From assembly GCF_003286085.1 (NCBI RefSeq), contig NW_020825323.1, forward strand, positions 186,001 to 250,000: a stretch of 64,000 bases of DNA, read 5' to 3'. Of the stretch, positions 51,756 to 61,857 are shown one piece after another. The notes under the pieces were generated by a model. It was not told the origin of the DNA. It did not search any database and saw only the letters and a program-made list of their open reading frames with translations. Source of the stretch: Drosophila persimilis (Eukaryota > Arthropoda > Insecta > Diptera > Drosophilidae). The translations under genes and the position numbers were made by a program. Position 1 is the first letter of the stretch. Each line of letters starts with the position of its first letter.

Positions 51756-52421
51756 CGGATGTTGTTGTGGATCATCGAACTCCTCGGCTTGTTGGTCTAT
51801 CAGACTGGCTATATCAATAGGAGAGAGATCTTCGGTGAAGGTTCGGGATAATGCATGAACGTGGTCCCCTTCTGACTCCCCTTGCTGTGGTAGATTTTAA
51901 AGCCAAACCCTTGAAGTTTTACGGCCCAACGCACCAACCGGGAGCTCAGATCTGATTGAGATATTAATCATATTAGAGAAGCATGGTCCGTAACGATTGA
52001 AAATTTCTGTCCTTCAACATACACCCTGAATTTCTTTACGGCCAGAACCGCAGCTAGACATTCTTTTTCTGTGACTGTATAAGGCCTTTGACAACGATTT
52101 AACTTTTTTGACATAAAGGCTATTGGGACTTAATTTCCCTCTATCTCGGTCTGCATTAAAACCGCACCCACACCGGTGTTGCTAGTATCACAGTGTATCG
52201 AAAAGGGACGATCGAAATCTGCACTGTGAAGAACAGGAGCCGTACACATCTGCTGCTTCAACAACTCAAAGGCTTCTTGGGCCTCACTGGTCCACACCAA
52301 TTTTCGGTTACTCCTAAGAGTGTCTGTACTTAGCCCTAAAAAGCGACGAACTTGCTTTAGCGAACGTGGTGCCAGGAAGTCTTCAATAGCTGATATTTTC
52401 ATTTCCAATAATATGGCTTAA
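51756..52421 (-). pseudogene. pol: Gypsy G2 RNase H and RT connection, broken
   Basis: 52130-52408 encodes the RT connection and RNase H start: ISAIEDFLAPRSLKQVRRFLGL, then a deletion, WTSEAQEAFELLKQQM, and HCDTSNTGVGAVLMQTE. Further left, mixed frames hold AFMSKKLNRCQRPYTVTEKECLA and VTDHASLI. Several frameshifts and stops. Confidence 0.78.
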
Positions 52422-53054
52422 TTACTTGACTTCGGTGAGACAAAATTTGCTCTTCCCCACATTAATGGTAAGCTTTGCTTTTTCGAGTGCAACGGCAACC
52501 ACTCCAACTACTTCTATATGTCGCTCGAATGTCTCTGAAACGATCAAAAGATCGACCAAATATACAAAGACTTCGTTTCTTAAGTTCGGTGGGATTACTT
52601 TGTCCATCAGCCTGCACAAAGTTTGCGGAGAGTTGGAGAGACCAAAAGGCATGACCCGGTACTGATACAGCGATCTACCTGGAACTGTAAAGGCCATTTT
52701 ATCCTGCGATTTTTTGTCTAAAATAATCTGCCAAAAGGCGTCCTTTAGGTCTAGACTCGTAATGAATTCTGCCTTTGGCAGTCTGCCCAGAATTCCCTTT
52801 ATCAACGGCATTGGGTACGCATCCCTGACCGTTACTTCGTCCAATTTCCGGCTATCAATACAGAGTCTCACCTTACTCGGCTTTTGGACCAGCACTACAG
52901 GTGAGGACCATGCACTGCAGGACTCTTCTATGACACTTAGTTTGATCATTCGATCTAGCTCGGCGTACATTAGTTTCTCCGTAGCTGGTGATACGGCATA
53001 ATGCCTTTGCTTAATAGGCGTAGCATCTCCTACATCGATGGAATGAGTGATCAC
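52422..53054 (-). pseudogene. pol: Gypsy G2 reverse transcriptase with YLVD active site
   Basis: 210 open codons: MITHSIDVGDATPIKQRHY, SAWSSPVVLVQKPSKVRLC, FITSLDLKDAFWQIILD, MPFGLSNSPQTLCRLMDKV. The catalytic box reads VFVYLVDLLIV: Val (codon complement at 52554-52556) replaces the first Asp of YLDD, a residue needed for metal binding. First Asp of block A (LDLKDAF) is present. The enzyme would be dead even without the other lesions. Confidence 0.85.
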
Positions 53055-53134
53055 CTGAGTATGACATAATCCTTTTTCAGCGTATGAAGGAAACCCCTTA
53101 ATTACTGAATGCAGTGATTGCTGCTGGGATGGTG

Positions 53135-53596
53135 TTAGGGGCGTGTTTGTGGGTCTTCCAGCGCCGAAATCACACCTTCTTGCAAAAACGGTTCGGGCAA
53201 AAGTTTGAAGTGCTTCCAGAAATCTATACCCAAATACAGATCTCCGGATAATGAGGCTACTATATAGAAGGTCAGATTCTTGTGTTCCCCTCGGAAAGTC
53301 ACCTCTGTGGTTAAACGCCCTGTGATTTGTTGCGATTGTCCATCAGCCGTCCAAATGGTAGCGGCAAGTTTAATGAACGGCATATTTAGCGCTGGCAGCT
53401 CTGCTGGCAAACTCCCACCGATGCAACTTACGGAAGCTCCCGTGTCCATTAGACCAACTATGAACTTGTCCAGAATTTGGACTTGGGCATAAGGTCGTAG
53501 GTCACCCCGTTGGCCTACAATCGCCGACAGGAGGAGTCGGCGTTCGGCTTGTTGGATCTTTTTAAATTTGCTCCTCCGTGTTTTCGATCGGGACAA
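53135..53596 (-). pseudogene. pol: Gypsy G2 protease
   Basis: Open 153-codon frame: a basic start, AQVQILDKFIVGLMDTGASVSCIGG with the DTG active site, ITGRLTTEVTFRGEHKNLTFY, and YLGIDFWKHFKLLPE. Aspartic protease that processes Gag-Pol in relatives. A stop separates it from RT. Confidence 0.82.
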
Positions 53597-54106
53597 GCTG
53601 CTTGGTGTTAGAACTCGTGTCCTTTGATCTTATTCGGTCATAGTCGACTTCGAAATCATTGGCTTGCGTGCTTTTTTCAGCTGTGCACGCCCTAAGGAGT
53701 TTTTTGGCGTTTGGCTGTTACATCTGCTGCAACTGGGCTTGTAGGTATCTGCCTTCCCGCACCCATAACAGAAGACTCGTCTATCTGCTGTGCACTCCTG
53801 ATACCTATGGCCTTTGGTGGTGCAATTCCAGCACACCAGCTCCATAGCTGCCACCTCAAAGTCTTCCTCGGATCCCTAGGAGTCTGAGATTTGCTCGACC
53901 TGGCACTGCACTGCACAAACCTGGCGTCGTTGTACTGGTCGATGTACTGTCACTTGCGTTTTCCCTACCGTATTCATAAAAATCTCCCTAGTCCTGATCA
54001 GTCTTCGTAGTTGTGAGACCGAGTCAGCGGGCTCGTACAACATCTCATGCTGAATCTCTGGAAGGAGATTTTCCCGTAAAGACTCTACCATGGCCTGCTC
54101 TGCCAA
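53597..54106 (-). pseudogene. gag: Gypsy G2 gag C-terminus with zinc knuckles
   Basis: Frame 53876-54106 (MVESLRENLLPEIQHEML, SVSQLRRLIRTREIFM) is the end of the capsid. After a frame change, 53630-53854 gives CWNCTTKGHRYQEC (CCHC knuckle) and CYGCGKADTYKPSCSRC (second, altered). The Gag N-terminus is missing because BEL2 starts at 54114; it does not reappear beyond BEL2. Confidence 0.8.
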
Positions 54107-54113
54107 TGAAGCT

Positions 54114-54558
54114 GTTAAGCTATTAAGCGTTTTTAATAGAGAGAGGCTGTTTATAATTCACAATTTATTTGCATATGTAAACGAACTTGTCGCGTATGTA
54201 CATATGGGGATGATTGGGCGAACGATTGATGCGAGGATGTTAATCTAATAGATGCGACGATTAGCTCAAGACTGCCCATGCAAGGGCTGACGGGCCAATC
54301 TGCCGGGCCCTATGCAGCAAGCTTAGACGCGAGCGAGAGCGTATGATAGCCCGAGAGCGTTAGAACTGCTCGGGGACGCTGTTAAGCCGAGTACGATAGA
54401 TTGCGACATAAGGAGACGAAAGAATTCCGCTGAATGCGCATATGCGGTACCAAATGATCTTTGCAGTGGGGGCATTGGAAACGACAACACCAAAATGCAT
54501 TTCCTTTGGGCCGCACCACTGCCAATAATTTAAAATATTTAAGCTGCTTGACCCGACA
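54114..54558 (-). repeat. BEL2 3' LTR (445 bp)
   Basis: Same ends as the right LTR but lacks 28 bp after TTTTTAATA. The polypurine tract (minus ACGGGGGGAGTA) adjoins at 54559-54570. Confidence 0.87.
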
Positions 54559-54966
54559 TACTCCCCCCGTTGGAAGCCTGACTTTCAACAGCATCTTTAA
54601 GGGGCAGCAGGCACAGCTTGTTGACGGCGCGCTTGGTGATTCCAGATGACGTCTTCAGCACAGCAACTCGGGAAACGCCATCTCGTCCAGGCAAAAGCTC
54701 GACCACTCTCGCCAGTGGCCACTTCATGGAAGGAAGATTCTCATCCTTGACAAGAACAAAATCCGCGACTGCTAAACTAGGCTTCGCAGTGCGCCACTTT
54801 GAGCGCTGCTGTAGTGAAGTTATGTACTCCTCCCTCCGCCGGGACCAAAAGAGCTGCTGCAAGTACAAAACGCGCTGCCAGCCGTCCAGGCGAGCGAAGT
54901 TTAGCTGCGTGACGTCAGGCTCAGCGAACGAAGCAGGAGGGCCACCATTCAAGAAATGCGCTGGAG
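54559..54966 (-). pseudogene. BEL2 integrase C-terminal domain
   Basis: FARLDGWQRVLYLQQLFWSRRREEYITSL then RSKWRTAKPSLAVADFVLVKDENLPSMKWPLARV and LPGRDGVSRVAVLKTSSG, the C-terminal domain that follows the BEL integrase core. TPAHFLNGGPP at the left junction follows the protease directly, so RT, RNase H and the catalytic integrase core are deleted. Confidence 0.85.
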
Positions 54967-55293
54967 TTCAGCTGGAGTGTTCAGCTAGTGGTATGTTAGA
55001 TGGAATGTTCCAGTTTTGAGTGTCAATTCCAAAGCTTGGCTGTCGATCGGTTATGCTAGAGGCTACAATGGCAGTGATGAGAGTTGAGTAATCCGATGAG
55101 ATAGAGTGCAGGCTAACGTTGACCGAAAATCCACCCGTGACGAAGCTGGAGTCGCCTATTCCCGAGACTGCAGTCGATGATTTCATTTGTCGAAGCTGAA
55201 GCTCATTCGCGAAACGAGAAGTTATCAGATGCAACTGGGAGCCGGAATCCAGCAACGCTCGGCAGGGAACTAAAACTCCGGAACGATTTTTGA
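54967..55293 (-). pseudogene. BEL2 protease, N-terminal part
   Basis: MLDSGSQLHLITSRFANELQLR carries the D-S-G active site of a BEL protease. VSGIGDSSFVTGGFSV and SITDRQPSFGIDTQNWNIP follow. The frame ends at a stop where the deletion joins the integrase end. Confidence 0.82.
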
Positions 55294-56705
55294 CTAAGAC
55301 CGTGGCCGTGGCAAGTAGAACAACACCATTCCTGAGATCTTGGGCAATAAGGCAGACGAGGGAGCCACTGAAGTAGAGGGCTCAGTGGTATGCTCAGACG
55401 GCGTACACTCAGACAGCGCAGACTGATATGGAGTGTATGGCGCTGATTTCCCTTGGACTGCGGTATCTTCAGGGCTACCAAAGTGAAGGAGGGTATGGTG
55501 TCTACCCCCGCAGGTACGACAGTTGCTCGACGTGCACCGAAGTAATCGATGCCCTGTTCTGAGACAATTTATACACAATGAAAGCCGCTTGGCTTCTTTC
55601 TGGCAATTTGTGGGAGACAGCGCTTTAAACTTTTGACAGTGCTGGACCTCGTGAGCACCATCATTGCAAAGCGCGCAGCGTGCTACGGTTTGCTTCTTTG
55701 TAACCAAGTTGGACCTAGAATTACTATGCTTTCTACTTCTGCCCACCTGATTGCTCAACGCATAGCTTGCCATAGAAAAGTCCATCGTCTCCAATGATCT
55801 GCATCGCTGCTTCAATAACGAGGCCATAGATTCCCACGACGGAAATAAGTTGGCGAATGCGGGGTCGTTGAATCTGTTCTCCCACTTCTCTTGGCTTGCT
55901 GGATCCAGTTTTCGGAGAAGCTCCTGCACGATGATGCATCCTGCGATCTGCTCAGTGGTGCCCAAACCCTGGAGCGCGCGCATATGTGAATTGAACTTGT
56001 CTGAAAGCTCCCGAAGCATGACCACTGACCCAGGTTCCACAGCCTGGAGCGCCAAGATCTCAGTGATGTGTGCCTGAAAGACCAATCGCCGATTATTGAA
56101 TACGTTTTCCAAGAAATCTAATGCCACAGCATAATTGCCATCTGAGATTTCCGGCGACCGAACAGTCTCCAATGCCGAATCCCGCAGACAGGAACGCAAA
56201 TGCTGGAGCTTTTCTATGTTTGTTAAGTCCGGATGGCTGTCGATGATGGTGGTAAACATTGAATAAAAGTCCAGTTCGCATACCCGCCGCTAAACGTCGG
56301 CAATTGTATAGGAGGCAGGGATGGTACTTGTCTACGGTGAGGTAGAAATTGCGAGCCGGCAAACTCAACCGTAGTGTTTCCTCCAGCCAAGGTAGAATGA
56401 AACGGCATGCGGCCGCTACACCTAGCCATTTCCCTCATAGTCGCCGCCTTCAGCGAGCTGGCAAGTCACTCAAAAATGTCACACAAACCACTGTGAATTT
56501 CGCTTCGATCCAATTCCTCAAGCTCGCCATGAAACATCTCAAATTTGCCGATCAACTTCTCGACTTGCTCTTGCTTTACCACGAGCATGTAGTAGTCACA
56601 GTCCAACGACTCATTCTGCCAAGCGGTAGCTAACCTTTTCATTTTCTCGCATAATTCCGTTGACTTAAGCTTCAAAAAAGACACCCTGTTTTGCTCACTG
56701 GTCAT
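55294..56705 (-). pseudogene. BEL2 gag
   Basis: Start MTSEQNRVSFLKLKSTEL (56705). A stop at 56466 and a shift near 56265 break it. The capsid has LPPIQLPTFSGG, IIDSHPDLTNIEKLQHLRSCL and ISDGNYAVALDFLENVFNN. Three knuckles at the end: CALCNDGAHEVQHC, CINCLRTGHRLLRC, CRTCGGRHHTLLHF. The last 320 codons are open. The best-preserved BEL gag in the window. Confidence 0.87.
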
Positions 56706-57075
56706 TGGAATTTAGCAGCACTAACTTCCATGGTAGCGGCAGCGTTAGCAGAAAGACCAACGTCTCTAAGGGAAGATGATCGCAAAAAATAACACGAGCA
56801 ATAGACGACAAGAACCGAGCCCAGCAAGCGAACAGCTATGTACGAACTGTATATACAAAGGCGACCGGTGTAAGAAACGTTTCTTGCGGGAAGATGACCG
56901 AAAAGAGCAGCGCAGACCAACAGCTACGTGCACCACCGAATATGCAGGGGAGGCCGGTGTATATATGTGTGAATAACTTATGTGGTCGATGACACTGGTT
57001 GAGATGGCAATTAGTTTAGATCTTTGAATGCTATATTAGTTTGTGATTGCACTGATGGATTATTTATTGCACAAT
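56706..57075 (-). other. BEL2 leader
   Basis: About 370 bp between gag and the primer site, without a protein-like frame. Confidence 0.6.
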
Positions 57076-57091
57076 CACGTCGGGGTCACCA
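57076..57091 (-). promoter_or_regulatory. BEL2 primer-binding site
   Basis: Minus strand TGGTGACCCCGACGTG, two bases after the LTR end. TGG start as expected for a tRNA complement. Confidence 0.75.
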
Positions 57092-57093
57092 AA

Positions 57094-57566
57094 TGTTAAG
57101 CTATTAAGCGTTTTTAATAACTGTTGCAATTTGAAGTTAATGAAAGTCGAGAGGCTGTTTATAATTCACAATTTATTTGCATATGTAAACCAACTTATCG
57201 CGTATGTACATATGGGGATGATTGGGTGAACGATTGATGCGAGGATGTTAATCTAATAGCTGCGACGATTAGCTAAAGACTGCCCATGCAAGGGCTGACG
57301 GGCCAATCTGCCGGGCCCTATGCAGCAAGCTTAGACGCGAGCGAGAGCGTATGATACCCCGAGAGCGTTAGAGCTGCTCGGGGACGCTGTTAAGCCGAGT
57401 CCGAGAGATTGCGACATAAGGAGACGAAAGAATTCCGCTGCATGCGCATATGCGGTAGCAAATGATCTTTGCAGTGGGGGCATTGGAAACGACAACACCA
57501 AAATGCATTTCCTTTGGGCCGCACCACTGGCAATAATTTAAAATATTTAAGCTGCTTGACCCGACA
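57094..57566 (-). repeat. BEL2 5' LTR (473 bp)
   Basis: TGTTAAGCTATTAAGCG to CTTGACCCGACA. Differs from the left LTR by the 28-bp block and scattered substitutions. Confidence 0.87.
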
Positions 57567-57569
57567 TAC

Positions 57570-57735
57570 GATATAAGAAAAAAATGTATATACTAAAATA
57601 AATATGCATACATATAAATGAAATTGGTTTTACATATATTTTTTGAATCAATTGTCAATCCGACTGGAATGTGCGAAACAAAAATTTAGATGCCAGTCGC
57701 ACCTAAAATACTATCATGGAAAATTATTATAATAT
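57570..57735. repeat. Unclassified dispersed repeat R, copy 2
   Basis: Similar to 37580-37756 in order and wording (TGAAATTGGTTTTACATA, GGAATGTGCGAAACAAAAAT, CAGTCGCACC, GGAAAATTATTATAA). Starts next to the BEL2 LTR. No coding content. Confidence 0.65.
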
Positions 57736-58149
57736 GAAGTCAATTATGAAACATACATAAATATATCAGTTTATTACATTCGTATATTGCATGAGGGTAT
57801 TCAAAATTACTGTTGTCTTGATGTCTTGGTGGCAAGTTTCTTAAAAAAGTGTTATTAGCACGCAAGTGTAATTTTTTTTTTAATTTGGACGTTGACATGC
57901 AATGACTGCATCTTTCAAGAGGCGATGCAGTTACTGCACCGTCAAGTGGCCCGTGTGAAACTAGCAGAAGGCTGTTACGCGCGGATCCCAGGCAAAACGC
58001 AGCCCTCCTCCCGCCCAACCGACCGAGGGGCGCTGCCGCATGACGTGTGCGTAGCCGAACCAAACGCGAACATGCAAGAAAGATAGCTATTAGACTAACA
58101 TGCGAGGAAAATTAGCACTAAACTTACTAAGAAGCTAAGCATGCAATCA
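57736..58149. other. Unassigned stretch between repeat R and the CR1-like copy
   Basis: AT-rich first half, then a GC-rich block (CGGATCCCAGGCAAAACGC, CCCTCCTCCCGCCCAACCG) at 57960-58040. A poly-T run at 57873-57882. Nothing recognisable. Confidence 0.45.
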
Positions 58150-60101
58150 AAATACAAATCCCACTAATAATAAGAGTAATAATAATAATTTAATAAGAGG
58201 AAGAGAATTAGTGTTGGATATAATATGGTAGAGGAATAATTCGATCTACAAAGTGGAAGGAACAACGGTATAAAATTTCTAGTGAGTCTAATAGGAATCG
58301 TGAAGTTTATGCGGCCCAACAGATCAGGGCATTTTTCTACGGTTAACTAAGGATGGGAGGTTTACTAATAGCAGTCTACTAGAGTAAGATCGGAGTCTCA
58401 CACCTTCATCCCAGCTAAGACCCCTCAGAGCAAAGAGTAAAAAGTTTTTCTGTAGTGATTCTATACGGTCCTATACGGTGTACTTTGGACTGAGGGCACC
58501 ATACGCAGGAGTAGGGTCGTCAAATTCCTTTGCCCACCTCTTTATAAACCCAAGCACGCCCATGGCCTTATTTACCATGGTAGAAATGTGTTCAGAGAAC
58601 TTTAACTTGGGGTATAACATAACACACAGATCATCCACCATGGTAATTCTCTCAAGAGAATCACCAAATAGGGAGCCAACAAGGGGCTAGAACGATGAAA
58701 TGTCATAACTTTTCATTTCGAGGCATTAAGGTGTAACAAGTTTGCGCAACATTATGACTGAAAGTTATTGAGATCGGATTGCAAGCGAGAATGAAATGAT
58801 GAAATGAAATGTCCTTGTACTGAACACAGAGTTTAACATCATCCGCATACATATGTATGTAAGTACTCGAGAGAATGTTAATACCGAAGGCAAGTCATTA
58901 ATAAAGAGTGTGAAGAGTAAGGGGTCTAGATGGCTGCCCTTTGGTACTTCCGAAGAAACCTTTACTGGTGAAGAGAGGGAGTTTTTGAAGAGGACTCTTT
59001 GAGACCTGGAACAAAGATAGATAGAAATACATCTCAGGAGGTTGGGCGAAAACCCTAAAAGGTCCAGTTTATGTGCTAAAATGGAATGCTTTACAGAGTC
59101 GAATTCTTTACTGAAGTCGGTGTAAATAACATCCGTCTGTAAGTTACCTTGAAAGCCTTTAATAATGAAAGAGGTAAACTCTAACAAGTTCGTGGTGGTT
59201 GATCGCCGCCTTATAAATCCATGCTGAGTTGGAGATATAAGTGACTTGCAGAGATGTTGCAAGTGCGGAGTTAAAACCTTCTCAAACATTTTGGGAATAG
59301 CGGATAACTTTGCTATACCTCTATAATTTTTTGCATCAGACCTTTTTTATGGAGACGAATTATAAACGATTCCTTCCAGATTGGGGGGAAGCAAGAGGAA
59401 TCAATGGACAGGGTGAATAGTTTAAGCAAAGGTCCACACAGAGCCTCGGCGCAGTACCTGAGTACACAACCTGGAACCCCGTCTGGACCCGGTGAAAACA
59501 CCGGCTTAACTAGTTGAAGATCATGAAGTAAAGAACATTCATTTAACAAGGGACTGAAAATGCCGTTCGACCTCGGTAAACCGTATGGGTACGGATGACC
59601 AGAGTAGCTTTCCTCAGAAGAGGTGGTTTGGAAAAATTAGGCAAAAAGATCGGCAATTGCCTGATCATTATTTGCCGATGTATTACAAAATGATAGCGAG
59701 GATGGGTGTGCGCGCGGACGTTCTACGCTTACTGTTTACGAAGCAGTAAAACTGTTTAGGGTCCTGAGAAAAACGTATCCTGCATCGAGATAGATAACTG
59801 AAAAGTTTGACCGAACTGCTACATAGCGAGAGTGAGAAGTAGGAGAACCAACTTCTTGAAATTTTTTATAAAGTCTTGATTTTAAGTTCTTTAGGCTGCA
59901 TAACTCTTTGGTAAACCAAGGGGGTTTTCCAGATCTAATCGGACAAGAAAGCGGGACACAAAAACCAAAAAATGTGCCGACAGCATTGTACAAAATGTTT
60001 GTGCTTTTTATGACATCAGTGCGCAAGTACGAAGCGGACCAATCAAAATCCCTAATGTCATTAAGCTTCGCAAACTCGGCTTTACGAAAGCAGCGGACAC
60101 G
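58150..60101 (-). pseudogene. CR1/jockey-like ORF2 fragment, minus copy
   Basis: 5'-truncated non-LTR element in reverse. It begins inside the post-endonuclease region (FRKAEFAKLNDIRDFDWSA) at 60101 and passes FSPGPDGVPGCVLRY, PKMFEKVLTPHL, QHGFIRRRSTTTNLLEF, VIYTDFSKEFDSVKH and EVPKGSHLDPLLFTLFIND. The YADD codons are out of frame near 58850 at an ACATACATATGTATG run. The C-terminus (FSEHISTMVNKAMGVLGFIKRW; SYSSRLLLVNLPSLVNRR) runs on to ~58200, ending in TTATTATTATTACTC-type sequence. It forms the left arm of the inverted repeat. Confidence 0.8.
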
Positions 60102-60166
60102 ATTTTCTGTCTCTCTCGCACGCACTCTTTGTCGTGTCGTTCACAATGTTCCCCCTCGTTATATTT
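60102..60166. mobile_element. DINE-1-like end fragment
   Basis: ATTTTCTGTCTCTCTCGCAC, CTCTTTGTCGTGTCG and GTTCCCCCTCGTTATATTTG match 38662-38812, with the middle ~70 bp missing. It sits exactly at the end of the left CR1 arm. Confidence 0.72.
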
Positions 60167-60819
60167 GTACAAGCGGTCAACCCACTCACTATTTACTTTC
60201 TCCACTCACTTCCCTTCTCCAATGCCAACTTCGTCCTAACTTCCATCTCTATTTTCGCTTTTTTAGATTTTGTAACGGAAAACTGTTTCACTCTTCCGAT
60301 TATCTTTCGTAGTGATCAGACGTGTTTTTGTTTTGCGCTCCGCATTTTTTCCTTTTGTTTTGAATAAACAGCCGGTGTTTTCCTAACTAAATTCTAATTA
60401 TACTTTCTAACCAGACAACAATCTGGAAACCTATTCATTTACGCGAGTGCATGCCTTTTGATTTGTGCTAAAACATTATTTAACTTTTTATTTTTCGGCG
60501 TCGGCTTGTGCTTGTGCTTGTGCTTGTGTTTTTGTTGTTGCAGTGAGTGAGTACGCATTACATTGCATTGCAGTCCGCTCTCGTCTGGTAGCTTTTGATG
60601 TGTTATCACTCTCTCCCTATCACCTAAACTTAAATAACTGTTATTTCTCTCTCGCTCTCGTAACTTTCTGTTCAGTAGCTCTCTCTCTCTCTCTCATTAG
60701 CTGCTGATGCAACTGTTCTCCTCTCCTCCTATTAGCGTTTGTCTGGCACACTGGTTTGATAGCCATTTGTTTTGAAATATTATTTGATTTTAATTTTAAT
60801 TTTGTTCAAATTTTTTAAT
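60167..60819 (+). other. Probable 5' region of the plus-strand CR1/jockey-like element
   Basis: TC- and T-rich sequence upstream of ORF1 with CTTGTG repeats at 60504-60530 and CTCTCT runs at 60680-60695. A promoter would be internal in such elements; none is identified with certainty. Confidence 0.4.
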
Positions 60820-61843
60820 ATGGAGTTTTCTGTTGTATGTGCCAAAAAATCATGCAATAAGCAGATCACCCACGATCAGCCGATTATCCCCTGCTGGCTC
60901 TGCGACAGCGTAGTGCACGCAAAATGCGCTGGATTTTCTGGCCTTGTGAGTGATTGCCATTTCAAAGCGTAATGGTTTGCACTACAGTTGCGAGGCATGC
61001 CGTGCGGTGGAAAAGGACATGGTAGCTTTTATGAAGCAGACGCGGAGTGGCTTTAAGGAGCTGACCGTTGGTTTTAAAAACCAATACGATCGGCTCCTAG
61101 TCCTAGTCCTAGTGGAGGCTCAGTTTAGCGGCTTAAAACTGCTGAATGAGTCTCCGAGGCGCAAAAAGGTCACTCCGCGGGATCTGCAAGTGCCAACCGT
61201 CACTCAGCCGTGCCCCGCCGAAAAACTGACTCCGACCACTACAAGTGTGCAGCAGTTGACCTCGTTTGCCACTCCAAGGGCAACGACAGCTGCTGGCGAT
61301 GCAGCTTCGGTAGCCGAATTCATCGGGTCGGAGAATGTGCAGCCAAGTACGTCTGCAGCGTCCGTGTCCGTGGAGTCCGCAAGTTCGCTAGTTGTCCCGT
61401 CTATCCCGATCCCACCAGTAAATAGACGTTCCGGACCTCCGGATATTGCCACCACAGGTACTAGGCCTGTGGTGACTAAACCATTGGTGGGAGTCCCACC
61501 AAAACGACAAGTTTTTGTTTCACGGCTGGCCCCTGACCTCACATCGAATGATGTAATTGCTTTTATTCCAAGCAAAATAAAAGCTGTGGGTTTAAAGGTG
61601 GAGAAATTTAACTTCTCTTATGCCAGGGAGATTGCCTCGTTTAAGATAAGCATCTCCCCAACTCAATTTGACACCATTTGCTCCGCCAAATTTTGGCCGG
61701 AGCATTTGGTGGTGAAGGAGTTTAAGGCTAAGAAGAAGAATAGGCCCCCTATATCCCTTCCAAATCTTTCCAGTGTGCCACCCTCAACCTCAACTTCCTC
61801 TTCCTCAACTTCCCGTCTTACTTCCACCTTTCCAAAAAACTAA
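60820..61843 (+). pseudogene. CR1/jockey-like ORF1 with PHD-type zinc finger, one frameshift
   Basis: ATG at 60820 (MEFSVVCAKKSCNKQITHDQ). Cys/His spacing VCAKKSC...PCWLCDSVVHAKCAGF...HYSCEAC forms a PHD-like finger. A one-base loss near 60967 puts the last Cys pair in the next frame (60950-61843). Then come a coiled segment, a Ser/Thr/Pro-rich linker and a domain with RQVFVSRLAPDLTSNDVIAFI, FNFSYAREIASFKISISP and FDTICSAKFWPEHLVVKEF, the RNA-binding-like domain of such ORF1 proteins. About 340 residues in all. It precedes ORF2 by about 15 bases. Confidence 0.75.
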
Positions 61844-61857
61844 TTTCTCTTTTAGTA

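Larger units (their letters stand above)
54114..57566 (-). mobile_element. BEL/Pao element BEL2 with internal deletion
   Basis: LTRs at 54114-54558 and 57094-57566 (TGTTAAGC...CCCGACA on the plus strand), a primer site, gag, protease and only the end of integrase. About 3.5 kb of pol is missing at ~54966. No matching target duplication is seen (left flank AATGAAGC, right flank TACGATATAAG), so the flanks were rearranged. Confidence 0.87.

Noticed and set aside
58478-58690. Plus frame over the CR1 3' part
   Set aside because: Antisense of the reverse-transcriptase C-terminal region.
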